Shown: positions 46,365-58,529 of the stretch, in pieces
Position numbering within the stretch: position 1 is the first letter of the stretch
Layout: each line of letters begins with the position of its first letter
Source of the DNA: Paracyclopina nana
Taxonomy: Eukaryota; Arthropoda; Copepoda; Cyclopoida; Cyclopettidae
Reading direction: 5' to 3'
NCBI GenBank assembly: GCA_019096065.1
Contig: JAGUCH010000001.1
Span: 6,014,001 to 6,078,000, forward strand
Length of the DNA: 64,000 bases
The notes under the pieces: model-generated
Seen by the model: only the letters and a program-made list of their open reading frames with translations
Told to the model about the DNA's origin: nothing
The model's database searches: none
Made by a program: the position numbers and the translations under genes

Positions 46365-47033
46365 ACTGGTTCATTTTAAATGATTGGCAAATTCACTCAC
46401 ATTAGTATCATAACAATAACATTGATGTAGGGCGATCCCGGCGGCCTTTTTGGTTAACAACTGGGATTTTCAGCTGGCGCTCCCAGAGAAAAATAAAAAA
46501 CTGAGTTACCGCGTTTTTGCGACTCGAGTAGCACTTCGAAATAAAAACCCAAGCAAATTGTCCAATCAAACTTTTTACAGCATTCCTCCATGACGCTAAA
46601 ATAGAAAGGTTTTACGTGTATAATAACCATTATATTCTTAATATCAAGATGTTAGAGTCCTGATGCTAAGCATAAGTAAAATAAAAGTAACTATTTAAAA
46701 TAATTATTCGCCCTACAAAAATGGCTCGGTTCATCGAAACAAGACATGATTTTGAACTCAACCCAAAATGTCTTTGTTATGATACTGTTGTCTATAAAAG
46801 AGGGGGAAATCGGAAATAAACCAAAATATGTTGGCAAACCTCGTAGAGCCAAGCAATCATGATTTAGGCAAAATTGAGCGTTAAATGTACCTTGAAGAAT
46901 CGATGCAAGATTGATTCACCAGAACGTGATGAGTTATACGCATGCCACAAATTGGCCAATTTTTTGGTCAGACATTTAGCTCTAGCTCGAATGATGACTT
47001 TAGTTCGAACATTGCAACGTTCAAGAAAGCGCT
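46365..47033. other. Spacer between the 7TM gene and the first novel membrane gene
   Basis: About 670 bp with the 3' UTR of the 7TM gene and the promoter of the next gene, including a TATA-box match at 46793-46800. Confidence 0.6.
46793..46800 (+). promoter_or_regulatory. TATA-box match
   Basis: TATAAAAG lies 234 bp upstream of the ATG of the first novel membrane gene, in an otherwise non-coding spacer. The distance implies a long 5' UTR, or it may be fortuitous. Confidence 0.4.
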
Positions 47034-48697
47034 ATGGCCAAATCTTTGGCTGTTCTTCTTGTCTTGCTATTTTTCCCTCAACTTGGGTTGAGCTTGCTTA
47101 ACTGCCAAATGAAAAGGGAGGTGAACAGCACTGAGCTCATGCTAGGAAATGCTACATTGCATGGCATGAAGGTGGAAGATGGCCGAAATAGCTCGTTCAT
47201 ACACCTCTTCGAATGCATTTGCGGCTCCACTGAACTGGTATAGCTAATATTAATCGTGAAACTGCAAGATACTGATTTTATTTTTAATTTTAAGCAAATT
47301 TTGGATTTCAACTCCATTAATGGCTTTAAAGCAACCGATGAAAACTGGTATAGAGCAGAGGTGCTAAGAATCACCAATTGCTCCCAGCTGGAAGTGAGGA
47401 TGCAGAAGAACATTGACGGAATAGCGGACCTCATGGACAGAAAGGTGCTCATGTTTGAAAACATCACTGACCTGAGGCTCGTTGAGTTCCTCATTGGGAC
47501 TCCTTCAACAAATGCGGACATTGGAACAGTGAGTATATCCAATAAAGCCAATAAAGTGCTGAATGCATCATTTTATCTCTTGCAGTTCTCTTGCATCTAC
47601 TTTCGCAATGTAAAGTTCACCGTCATTCCATCCTTCATATCATTTGGAGACCGCCACGAAGTTGCCTTTGAGCGAGTCTCCCTCGGAGAAACGTTCAATG
47701 CTCAATTCAAGATCCAGATCGAGAATAAGAACCCTCAGATTGATCCGGTCTTTAGAATGGAAGACTCGGTTTTCAAGGGAATCAACGATTTCTCACAGGT
47801 GACCTCAAGGTTTGTCCAAATCATGCTTGACAGCAAACAAAAGACTGACCAGCAATGCAGCTATCACTATAAGGGGTCATTTATATTAAGGAGGAACCGA
47901 TTTGGTTTTCTTGGCCTCCAGGTAAAAAGAAGAGCCAAAATGATTGTGCAACGGCCTTAAAAACTCTTAATTCTCAGGATGTCTTCGTCAAAGGAGCCGG
48001 AATGTTGGAGGTGGTGAACAACACCTTTGATGTCATGCACGAGTACAGCTTGGACCTGCGCAACGTCAAGAGCATGAATATCACAGGCAATAACTTTGGT
48101 GTCTTCACCAAGAAACCATTTTTCATCGCCGAATACGACAAATACGTTTCCGGATGTAACGAGCCTGACCTGATATACGATGACATTGTCAATAACACAT
48201 TTAGCCATAATGTCTTTGTGAGCTTGAAACCAGACGACATCCAGTTTGACGATCCGGACTCAGATTTTTCGTCTGACCTCATCAGCCAGAAGTTTGTCAT
48301 CGAGCATAATGGAATTTTCAAGCCTTGCGACTGCATGAACCAGACCTTCATGCCGCCCTTGCAAAATGCTCAGCCAAGTACCCCACTGAGCATGAACTTC
48401 AACAAGCAAATAATGAACTCATCGTTGTGCCTCACCCATCATCAACCTCCCATTCTGGGCTCCATGACTGACATATGCGATGGGAACATTCCGAGGGATT
48501 CGAAGGAGTACGCGATGTTTATGAAGGAGCAACTGTCCTATCAGTACATGGACATCCTGAGAGACAACATTGAAAATACCAAGGCTCTTAACAGGAAAAA
48601 GAAGAACATCACGATAGCTTTATCGGTAGTCATTTTTCTTGCAATTATCATCACAGCTATCATCACCTCAGCTTGCGTGAAGAAAGGCTGCTGTTGA
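47034..48697 (+). CDS. Novel type I membrane protein, paralogue 1 (unrecognised family)
   Basis: Four exons, 47034-47237, 47295-47528, 47586-47921 and 47978-48697, each ending in phase 0, give 497 residues. I do not recognise the family. Visible parts: a signal peptide (MAKSLAVLLVLLFFPQLGLS); then a region of alternating strands with evenly spaced short hydrophobic and Asn-rich motifs (VLMFENITDLRL, ILRRNRFGFLGL, VVNNTFDVM, MNITGNNFGVF, DIVNNTFSHNVF, FVIEHNGIF), which suggests stacked beta-helix or leucine-rich-like rungs; a Cys-rich juxtamembrane part; one TM helix near residues 463-487; and a short tail CVKKGCC. Several NxS/T sites are present. It is likely a glycosylated surface protein. 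A similar gene follows 2 kb downstream in the same orientation. TATA box at 46793 and AATAAA at 48736. Confidence 0.85.
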
Positions 48698-48735
48698 ACA
48701 ATTTCTCTTTTAGTTCCACATTCTCATGAAATAAT

Positions 48736-48741
48736 AATAAA
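48736..48741 (+). promoter_or_regulatory. Polyadenylation signal
   Basis: AATAAA 39 bases after the stop of novel membrane gene 1. Confidence 0.6.
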
Positions 48742-48746
48742 AAAAC

Positions 48747-48895
48747 TGGTTGGATGATTCATGACCAAGGTCGATCATTACAAATGCATACTTGCTTTTT
48801 TAAATAAATGCATGGTTGGAAGAATAAAAAACATACGTAGTTGGGTGATTAATGCCCAAGGTTATTCATTACAAATGCATACTTGTTTCTAAAAA
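48747..48895. repeat. Diverged two-copy tandem repeat, period about 91 bp
   Basis: Both copies contain a GGTTGGATGATT/AGTTGGGTGATT start, then CCAAGG, then ATTACAAATGCATACTTG. It lies just past the poly(A) signal of novel membrane gene 1. Confidence 0.65.
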
Positions 48896-50700
48896 AAAAT
48901 TACAATGACACCTTATTGCTACTAAGCAACGTTTGTTGCTAAAACTCAAACTTTTCCGCATTTCTATGCATAACGTGATAAAAATTGAAATTAATAGTAA
49001 GATGTCCAAAATAATCGCAACAAAAGATTGATTTGTTCAAGGATTTGTTGAAATCAGGCTGAGGTCATGTTAATAAATCATAAAAGTTGCATATGGTAAA
49101 CAATACGCATGAGTCATAAGCAGGAACAAAGCCATTTCGGCCTTTCCACTTATGTGGCTGGACGTCTACATGCTTTCCTCTACGGTTGACCTAATTTCTA
49201 GATTGTTACTACGTTCGCGTATAACTGCATATAGCTCCACAATAAAATTGCGATCTTGAAAAGCTGCTCGCAAGGGGTCACATAATATTTTAAGTACAGC
49301 ACAATTTGGAAAAGTTAACTGGAGCAATGCTGCTGTTGAAATGCATACATAAAAGCTATTTGTCGTCAATTATCTCAAATTGAGCCTTTGCATGCGCAAT
49401 AAGCCGGCTTCACCAAGCAATTAGCTTCTCAAAGGTCTTCCATATTGATTTTAGGCAAATATTATGGCAGTCGTTAATATTATTGGACGGGAAACTTGTG
49501 GTACCTACCTACCTACATTCAAGTTGACATTTAGCTACATTCGTCCATGTTAGTGGAGCTTTCAAACTCTCGAATTTTCTTACATAATTTACGCTAACAG
49601 GAACGAAAAGGTCAGGGAAACACGTCAGATTTCTAGAAACTTTTTGATTGTTTTTGACTATTTCCTTCGCGTGCGCTTTCATTTTTGTAAAATGTGGTGC
49701 TACGAATTTACGCACTTTTAAACATATGCATAGTGCCACTATGCAAATAAACGACGCGTCTCTCTTGAGTTATGGCCAAGTTTATCGATTAACAATTAAA
49801 TTTGTCCTGTAGGCCAAATACGAGCCTAACCAACAAGTCATGGTACATAAATCCTGAATACACTAGAGTTTTTCAATAATATTGATCAAGGTTACCTTCT
49901 TTATTCATTTTTCCCCATTATTTGATTACTACAAAGGCTCTTAAGTGCCTCTTGTAGTCCTTTGATAGAAAAAAAGGGCTCAACGTGTAAATAAGATGAA
50001 ATCCATGTTTTCATGTCAATAGGTGTATCGTCTGGCATTCGTCTGCAATAACTTGTAATTCAGTACCATGCTTTTGAAAGCAGACTTTGTGCCCTCAGTG
50101 GAAATTCTCGCTTTTTCTTTGCGCGCACAATTTCTCTCCATAGCTACGCTAGCTTAAAAGCCACAACACAAAAACGCCAAGGTAAATGAAAAGCGTGAGC
50201 CCTTTTGGCAATTCTGACTACAAGATGGTTTCTGTGCTAGGCAAAATGATGTAGCGTCATCCGGTTAAATATTGTCTGCACATTGATTTCTGATAGGAAA
50301 AAGTTATGCAATTATGTGGTTTTTATTTTATGGCCATGTCGTTTTAATTATTCATTGTTATGCACTTACCATGATTCTTATGTAAACGTTTTCATTACTA
50401 AGTTGCTTACATTTTCCATGATATAGGAAATTCATTATTTTTTGACATTACAGAAGGTGCACCTTATTTTTATGCCTTGGTGCACTGTACTCCTTTTGTC
50501 AAGCCTCAAATAGCTTTTGAAAGCCACCAGTATAGCACACATCAGAGGTGTTGTCTGTATCTACCAAGTACGCATTTAGTCTGACTCATGGACATTTTTG
50601 AGTCACTCGTATAGAAAAAATATACGAGAATAAAGAAAGCCAAGTTGCTTTTGATAATCATCTTTTCAGTGGTGCAGTAGCTTACACAACCAAATACAGC
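48896..50700. other. Spacer between the two novel membrane genes
   Basis: About 1.8 kb, AT-rich, with only short unsupported ORFs. Probably promoter and 5' UTR of novel membrane gene 2; a TTTTCAG at about 50664-50670 could end a 5' UTR intron. Confidence 0.5.
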
Positions 50701-52686
50701 ATGAAGCTAATGCTCGCAGTTTTCCTCACTTTTTTCGCGAAATTCAGCGAAGGAATCATAAAATGTGAACTAAAGACCGGCGTGAATCAGGCATCAGTCA
50801 GAATTGGTGATAAAGCCATCGAGGGTCTAAAGTTCCATGGAGGTCGTTCAAGGGTAGCAATGAATATGTTTCAATGCTACTGTGATGACAACGATGTAAG
50901 TCTACTAGTTCCATTTTCATTTGCAAAAAAGTAGAAACATATCAACAATTACATTTGCTTTATGACATTTCTAGCTGTATAACATCACAGATTTGTGGTT
51001 TAGTAGTCCTCAAAAGGTATTTCATGCTTTAAAAAAGCTTAAAATTTGTGACAATGGACAAAGACCCATGCGAACATTAATCCCTTTTAATTATATGTAC
51101 ATATGGCGAGCCACATTTTTTTGCTAGCCAAAAATATTAACAATTCTACGATCATTGTGTCCGTTAGCCTTGCAAATAATAATACCAATTATGTGCAAAA
51201 CAAGGCATGAACATAAGCCTAATTTCTCATTCAATACGCATAAAATGACTACTTCTAGCAATAATTTGAGCATGATTGCAGGACATTTTTGATGATGCAG
51301 ACTTAACTACAGTGAAGAAAAACTTTGACGCAGTGAGATGGGATGAATCTGAGATTTTCAGAATATTTGGATGCGATCGGCTTCGCTTGAAACTATTGAC
51401 AGGTTTCAATACATTCGCTGAATACATGGACCAGAAAGTCCTCATAATTGAAGATATAAAGAAATTAGAGCTCACAGATCTGACTGTGGGAAGAGTGGAC
51501 AAAGATGGAACCGTAAGTATTTTGCCTTCTGTCCTGAAATGCCAATGTAATCAGTGATTTTTTTCAGTTTTCAAGCATTTTAATTCGAGACGTTCAGTTC
51601 ATGTCAACGCCGAGCTTCTTTGAGTTTGAAGACAAGTACGAAGTTGCATTTGAGCGGGTTAATCTTAGCTCTCAGGTTAAGCTACCATTTGAGATCAAAG
51701 TAGACAACAAAAATGTGAGCATCAATGGCCTAGTGAGAGTGGAAGAGTCGTCATTTCCCGGTGTGGATTCTGTTTTGAGCCCAGACTTGAACAATGATAA
51801 ATTCATCTTTGACCTCGAAAATCGTCAATTTGCCCAAGACGCCACCAAAAAGGATCTGTGCAATTATGACTATCAGGGTGAAATTATGATCAAGAGGAAT
51901 ACATTTGGCTCACTACGATTTAACGTGAGTTGGTGTAGATTACTGTTATCATGTGTCATCTCATTTTGTCTGTTTAGAGCATAAAAGTGAGAGGCGGACA
52001 AGCATTCCATTTTGTTGAGAATTCCGTTGATGTCATCAACGACATTGCCATTGACCTCACGAACGTTCGAAGAACAATCATTGCAGGAAACCAATTGGGG
52101 TTCCCCATCAAGACACCGATTTTTTTCTTCTACTATGCAGAAAAGAGCTCCGGATGCTCACAAACTGAACTGGACATGCCTGAAAGCCAAATTGGAGACA
52201 CAATCATCGAACACAATCGCATAGACATGCTTAGGAGAAACCTATTCAGCATTGATCCGGATCCTAACTACTCCCTCAACTTCATCGATAAATTCAAGTT
52301 CATGAATAACGAAGTGTCCAAAAGATGTAACTGTACTTCGCCGATTTGGCCATCCGTGCTCAAGGATACTGACAAATTGAACATGAAGTATTTGGAAACG
52401 CTAAGGTACTTTGGCTTTAATATTACAGTATGTACGCATAATTCATGCCCTTCGATTCAGCTGCTTGAGTGATCATTCTCCTCCACTCTTCGGTCCTCGA
52501 TCACAAATATGCTCCGGCCTACCACCAAAATCTTCTGAGCAACTGAGACAAGAAACCAAGGACAGTTGGGTCATCTACTTGGTTGTCGCTGTTTTTGTCA
52601 CGCTCATACTCACAGCAATTGTCACAGCACTTTTTATGAAGTTTTGCTGCTCTGGTGGAAAAGATGCGATCTCGCCACGTCCTTAA
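50701..52686 (+). CDS. Novel type I membrane protein, paralogue 2 (unrecognised family)
   Basis: Five exons: 50701-50895, 51282-51512, 51568-51924, 51978-52405 and 52461-52686; 478 residues. The last intron (52406-52460, 55 nt) is needed to bring the C-terminal part into frame; after joining, LETLSCLSDHSPPLFG lines up with the SSLCLTHHQPPILG region of paralogue 1. Shared features: signal peptide (MKLMLAVFLTFFAKFSEG), first Cys soon after it, an FxCxC motif before the first intron, YMDQKVLIIEDIKKLELTDL, YEVAFERVNL, IMIKRNTFGSLRF, a TM helix (WVIYLVVAVFVTLILTAIVTALF) and a Cys pair after the membrane (KFCCSGGK). The first three intron positions match paralogue 1; intron 1 is longer (386 nt). 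Function unknown. Confidence 0.85.
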
Positions 52687-52723
52687 AGAGCATCGATCGT
52701 AAAGCTGGAGAAATGCCTTGTCG

Positions 52724-52729
52724 AATAAA
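52724..52729 (+). promoter_or_regulatory. Polyadenylation signal
   Basis: AATAAA 38 bases after the stop of novel membrane gene 2, which is convergent with the KIF23-like gene. Confidence 0.6.
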
Positions 52730-52966
52730 CGTAACAGTATTTCGGCGTGTCGTGCTTCCGTGTTTCTCGGGAAAAAAGGTTACGCCTTGATGGGATTCGA
52801 ATTATTCATCAATCGAGGAAGAAACAACGATACCATCAAATCTTTAGCACTTGTGCTAATAGTAGTCGTTTTATTTACCTGCATCTAACTTATACTGAAA
52901 TGTCTGAAAAATGTAATCATCAAAATAATGGGGAGTTATTGAAGGCGTTTTCATCATCATATCCGC

Positions 52967-55886
52967 TTAACGAAAGCGGTGCTTCTTGCTCGAACCTAAC
53001 TTATTCTCAAATGCTGCGACGCGAGAGCCAACGCTGGCAGCTTGAGCCTCTTCGTAGCTACGTTTTGAGCGACGCGTCATTACCCTATTTGGAGACTTTT
53101 CAGGGGACCTCTGCCTCAAAGTCTCGACATCGTTGAAGATCACTTGTGCCCCGCCTGTGCAAGTTGGAATGATGTCTCCCTAAAATTATGACATGCCGAT
53201 GAAGAGCAAAATTCAGAAATTATGATTTAGGTGTACTACCTTGAATATTTTGGTCTCGACTCCACCATCTGAATCTTGCTCTTGAGTCGTGAGAGCATAG
53301 TTTGAGCACTTCGGGTCCGCAACGTCTTTCTCAGACAATTTGGTGACAGAGCGCCTCTTCTTCAGGTTGGAAGGCTGCATGATGGTATTGGTTTGGACAA
53401 ACTGCGCTGGCTTGTGGTCGATAGTAACTTGACCGACCGACCTTGATCGCCTATAACGCGCATTTGCCACTGCAACGCTCTGCAACGAAATCTTTTTTAA
53501 TTGTATAGTCAACGATAATGGCTAAAGATAACACTCACCCTTCGAGGCGTTGGCATTGGAGTACCAGCGATGTCCATGTTTGATCTAGCACTTGAGAGAG
53601 GATTCCTTTTGATCGGAGTTTCTCTCTCCATGCTGGAGAAGTCAGGATCAGAAATGGTCTTGTTCATCACCCTACTTCCATCTTCTGATACCAGTTTGCG
53701 CACTGCCCTCAACCTTGCCTTGTCATACATACTTTTGGCCTTGGCATTCTCCTCTTCCATGAGCCTTTGAGCAAGCTCATTGTTGATGGCTTCCTGCTGC
53801 GACAATTGGCTCTTTAACTTCCTAGCAGCACGGACCTGCTCTTTCTTTTTTTCGTTGATTACCAGCTCTTTATCGTCAAGTTCTCGCTCCAGTACACTTT
53901 TGGCTTCCGCAAGAGCCGTATTTTTCTTCTGGAGGCTCGTATTTGCAGCCTCGGCGTTGACCAGTCTGGTCTCAAGGTCTCTAATCCTGCGACGCTCACC
54001 ATCACTGCCTCCTTTCAGCTTGGAATTCTCTTCACGCAGAATAATGAGCTCTTGCTCAACCTCGACAAGCCTGCTTCTGAGCTTCTCTACTTGAGAATTG
54101 TGATCCTCAATCAGTGTATTTCTCGTAGCAATACGTTTTGCGAGGTATCGCTCCAAATTGTCAAGTGTATCCTCATCATCGCACTGCATGATTTCCAATG
54201 AGGGCCAATCCGGACCAAGACTGTAAATCGGAGCATACACAGAGTTGGCTGGCTTAGATGGTGTTTTCATTTCATTGGCACGTCGAAGAGCTTCACGGTA
54301 GGCTTCGTTCCCACGAAGTCGTCCCGGCGTGTAGAGTTCTCTTGGAAGCGGATCAATCCTCTCGATTTGAATCTTTTGAGCTGTTTCAGCAAACTCCATG
54401 ACATTAAGGTTTTCGTCAAAATCAGCAGGCCTGGGATTGATGCACACCATCATCCTCAGCGTGCCACACCCAGGCTTGCAGTCGAAAAAGCTGCCAAACA
54501 TTTTAGTGATTTGGCTGTCTCGGTATGGGACATGATCTCTACGCCCTCTTCTCTGGTTGTCTCTCAGTTGCTTTATGCATCTTCGCAAAGTTGTAAGGGA
54601 ATTGTTGATGCTGCTAGCTTCAATCAGCTTTTCTCCCTTGTTGCCTGTTCTGTTGGTCCGTTCACTTCCAGCCATATCCACGAGAGACAGTTGGCTGACC
54701 TCAATGTTACCTTCAGGGTCAATTTCCCCATCAGGACCAGGCTGGGCTTTCACCAAACGAATGTTGAAAATTGAGTGGCTTCTGCTAGACTGAGCATTGA
54801 GGACGGTATGAGCAACTCGACGCCTTTTCTGCCCCTTGTAGAAAGTTTCCAGAGCTTCCTTGGCAGAATCAACTTGTACCTCAACGCAGCCATGGACATA
54901 CTGCCATTCGTAGCAATCGGCCTTCAACTCCCTAAAAAGCAATGAAGCTTGTCATATAGTAAATTAAAAACACAGTTGATATAACTCTTACTTAGTTCTG
55001 CCCATATCTCGAGGGTCTGTTTCAAGAAGGTCAAAAATCTTCTCATTGTAGACTTCAACGTAAGAGACGAAGACTGAATAGGCAGCCCTTGAGTCGATTT
55101 CTTCGATGACTGACTCATCGGCAACTCTGTTCGACAAATTAGAGTCTGAGGAATTGTTGCCTCTGTTCCGCGGCTTTTGTCTCTCGTTTATCATCTCTTG
55201 CTGGCGATCAAGCATAGCCTGAGCTTGGGATTGAACGCTGAACCCATTGAAGCCGTCAGGTATTATGATCCGTTTGGTCCCTACCAAACGATGTTGAATG
55301 CTGTTGAAGAGCACGTCGATGGCTCTCGACATGATTCCCCCGTTGTCGGGGCTGCCTTGCATAGTGTGTGTTTTGCCTGACCCGGTGACGCCATACATAA
55401 AGAGCAGCGAATTCCAACCTGTCACGAGGTCCTTTACCAACGGTCGGCCAACGTTTTCGAAAACCTCCTTCTGAGTCGAATCTTCGCCAAAAGCCTTGGT
55501 GAAGGTGTAATGCGTCTCCTTCCCACCACCTCTGTAAGCTCTAGACGTTTCAGGTGGGGTCAGGGCGACAACTGTATCGCTTTCTAGTCTCGCACATGAT
55601 GTGTCACCCTCTTTCTCATCAATGGGCCGAATCCTGCAGTAGACGGCTACTTTTTCGGTATTGGAATCCAGACTTTCAAGAGATGAAGCTCGCGCTGGCG
55701 TCCCAGGAACTCTCCTAGCTGGAGTCATGCCTCTCCTAGGTAAAGAAAACGAAAGATGAATCCAAAATGTTAGATCGAATTGACGGTTAGCCAATTGGTA
55801 AGCTCAAACTGCAGTTAAAATTCAGAAAGTATCCAGAACACCAAGGAAAATGCTTTTGAGAGTTTGTTATCTTACGTGGGCCTCAT
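52967..55886 (-). CDS. KIF23: Kinesin-6 KIF23/MKLP1/Pavarotti orthologue
   Basis: Five exons: 55886-55876, 55735-54992, 54931-53539, 53479-53240 and 53179-52967, in frame, 866 residues (human KIF23 is about 960, fly Pavarotti about 890). The motor domain shows YCRIRPI, the P-loop GVTGSGKTHTMQGSP, NAQSSRSHSIFNI (switch I) and LVDMAGSERT (switch II), with the large insert typical of kinesin-6 (about residues 170-225). A coiled coil follows (residues about 480-620). The C-terminus carries RRSRS, a DHKPA box, SDGGVETKIFK and GGAQVIFNDVETLRQRSP, the conserved Arf6-binding C-terminal region of MKLP1. In the family it pairs with the RacGAP CYK-4 in centralspindlin and bundles midzone microtubules for cytokinesis. 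Exon 1 would hold only four codons (MRPT); alternatively translation starts at the ATG at 55728. Confidence 0.93.
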
Positions 55887-56207
55887 TTTTCGTCACTAGT
55901 GATTTCGCGAAATTATAAATATGAATGACGAAAAATAAAATTCGTTTCCCCTTCACAAGACGCCAACTGACTCAGTTTGAATTTTTGCCACTCATCGACA
56001 GTGGCGCCGCCTATAAATATCGCAACTTTAACAACTAACACGAATCACCCAACCTCGCATTGAAACTGTCTACTCTAATGCTCTGAACGAAATGAAAAAT
56101 AGCACGGTAACAGAGCTACAGTAGCTAAATGCGTAAATGTAAATGTATTTTACAAAATGTATAAATAGGTAGATAAAAAATATATGTACAAATCTAAATA
56201 TTGGCAT
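55887..56207. other. Short spacer between KIF23 and liprin-beta
   Basis: About 320 bp; liprin-beta 3' UTR and KIF23 promoter, both minus strand. Contains TATAAAT near 56012-56018 on the plus strand. Nothing else seen. Confidence 0.5.
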
Positions 56208-58246
56208 CTATTTTCCGTTCTGTTGCTGCTGGCGAGAAACGCTGCCTCCTTCAAAAGGACAAAGCAGATCGTCATAGTCGAACTGAGATTTGGACTTTTT
56301 TCTTTTGAGAGTGAATTGACCACTGACTTTTGTCTTGGCCTTGGCTGTGGGAGTCAAGGCTACGTAATTGGGGTCTTGCTCAGCAAGCCGCTTAGCTGAA
56401 ATAGTTTCTTTGCCGACCAGCTCTTTGAAGTGAATGCTTAAATGCCGCCGAAGAAGTGTTTTGTTGGCTGGTATGGATAAAAGGGTGGCTAGAAGATCAG
56501 CTGTAAATCGAGGCTCCATCAAGATCAAAGCACCATGAACACCAGACCCTCTCAGGTTAGGTGCATATTCTGACAGATCAACTTCTTTGAGCCACTCCAT
56601 CACTCTATGATTAGTCCACAAGGAAACGTTGTTGGCCTCTGAGTCACCAGGAATGGCTCGCCTTTTCAAGCAATCCGGAGCAAAATTGTTGTGTCTCAAA
56701 ACCTAAACGGGAACTTCAATGTAAACTACGTGGAGTACAATTCAATAAACAAAGTGATATACTTGTATGCCCCTCTTAATAGACAGATGATGCAACATGT
56801 TGGTAATTTTCAAGTGGCAAAGCAAATCATCAACCGTAAGAACATTCAACACTCGGCCGTCAACGCGAGCATCGAAAAATGTGTCCTTGTATTGTGGCAG
56901 ACCAACATCATCGAGCCAACGAGTCACCCAGTGATGATCCAAGCCGCCTTGGGCAGCTTCTGGAACGCTTTCTTGCCTGGCTTTCATAGCAAGCACCAAT
57001 TTCTTTCTGTGCAAGAAATGTTTTATGCCCAGCTTTTGCTCCAAGTCAGAAGCAGTCATTTTTGCTAGTCCATCACCAGAATGGACACACTTTTTAAGAT
57101 CCGAGTTGTACATACTCAACCCCAAGCTTTCCATCCAAACACCAAGAGCTTCAACAGACCATTCGCCAAAAGGCTTTCTGCTGAGAGCTTGTTGATTTGA
57201 AGACCAACCTAATCTTCCTCCAGCAGTGGCTCTCAGGCCTCCGCGTTTGAATGAAAGGCTGTTTTGGCTCTCCAAATTTGATGTTGAATGAGGAATTACT
57301 CTTTTCGGACTAATTCTTAAAGGATTCTGAGACTCCTCCTTGGCGAATTTAAAACAAGTTTATATTACTGTAAAGTATAGATCTAGAATGATAAACTCTA
57401 TACCTGCAATTGGCCACCTGAATTGCTCCGTGTCACTTTCCCAAATATCTTTTTGAAGCTAGATCTTGGGTTTCTCACGGACGATTCTTCGTGTTCCGTT
57501 TCAGGAGTAGAGCTCAATGGAGAGGGTGGCTGGTGGGTTTGAGGGCTCAACGGCAAGTATTTTGGTGTCCGGTCGCCTCCAAGCAGCCTTCTGAGTTCAA
57601 GATTTTCCTTCTCTTTTTCGAAGCATCTGTTTTTCAACTGGGCAACTTCCGATTGAAGAATGAGTACATTAGAAGCTGGCTGGCTATTTGCAGCACTTTC
57701 TTGCTTGTTCGCTCTTTCCCGCTCAAGTGCAGACTGTGTTTTTTGTAAAAGTTCCTTCTTGACAGCAATTAGCTCTTCGAGCTCAGATATTCTCGTATTT
57801 TGCCGCTCCAGTTGCTCGTTCAGCATTGACATCTGAAAGAGGTAGTTCTCTCGCTCGGCCTCAATTTCATCCTTTGAGCCTAGAATAAATACATTGAAGG
57901 CCGTATATTCACGATAGGCTACGCCCGCATTTATCAATTCAGCAGCCTAGGTAAATACAAATAAAAAGGTCAATTGGGAATGCTGGTTACCTAAGTATCC
58001 AGGGTCGAACATCAGATTGTTTCTCAGCCAATTGAATATGAACTCAATGCTTTGAGCATCAGAATTGGCTATTTGACCGTCGGCGTCATCTTGGAGTAGG
58101 CAGGTATGCAAATTTCGCAAAGCTTCAGACACTTTGGACCTTGGTTGAGGTATGTCAAACTTGGCGCCTTGAATAATCCCGTCCATCTGCTCAAGGGCGG
58201 CCTCTAGAAGCTTTGAGGCCTCCGAGGCCGGCGAGGACAGGGCCAT
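56208..58246 (-). CDS. Liprin-beta scaffold protein
   Basis: Four exons: 58246-57991, 57879-57404, 57338-56763 and 56702-56208; 600 residues, clearly shorter than human liprin-beta-1 (about 1,000). The N-terminus has LLEAALEQMDGIIQG, a liprin-beta hallmark. A coiled coil spans residues about 90-160 (DEIEAERENYLFQ...). A basic stretch with SSFKKIFGKVTRS and FKRGGLRATAGGRLGWS leads into three SAM domains: WSVEALGVWMESLGL, HHWVTRWLDDVGLPQY with DGRVLNVLTVDDLL, and LWTNHRVMEWLKEVDLSEY with NLRGSGVHGALI. The family scaffolds cell-cortex and presynaptic complexes and pairs with liprin-alpha through the SAM region. The missing length is mostly coiled coil and linker. Start taken at the first in-frame ATG. 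Confidence 0.93.
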
Positions 58247-58529
58247 TCTCTTGCTTTTATCACTGAGGTACAACAGGTGCAGCTAGCGGGTAACTAAAGA
58301 GTGAATCTAGGGCTGTAGGGCGAGTAGAAAAATGTCAATAAAGAAGGCCAACGCTGCAAACTGAAACGAAAACGTTTACGTTCAAACATTATTGAAAAAA
58401 GCCAAAAAATAACATCAATATTAAGACATGTTCTGGTAACTCGAAGGATTGCTTTACATAACAGACTCATAGCCGCGTTTTCGCGCGATTTCAGTATTAT
58501 TTCGCGATCAACAAGATTGGCCTTCTTCC
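58247..58529. promoter_or_regulatory. Shared divergent promoter of liprin-beta and HELLS
   Basis: Only 283 bp separate the two start codons, which face away from each other, so both promoters must lie here or overlap into the 5' UTRs. No clear TATA box. Confidence 0.55.

Noticed and set aside
52406-52470. Premature stop in novel membrane gene 2
   Set aside because: A 55-nt intron with AAG|GTACTT and GATTCAG sites removes it and restores alignment with paralogue 1.
52747-53136. 129-codon plus-strand ORF after novel membrane gene 2
   Set aside because: It is antisense to the last KIF23 exon (52967-53179), whose product matches the conserved C-terminal region of MKLP1; the plus-strand product resembles nothing.
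53570-54774. Several plus-strand ORFs rich in Ser or Leu
   Set aside because: They are antisense shadows of the KIF23 coiled-coil and motor exon.
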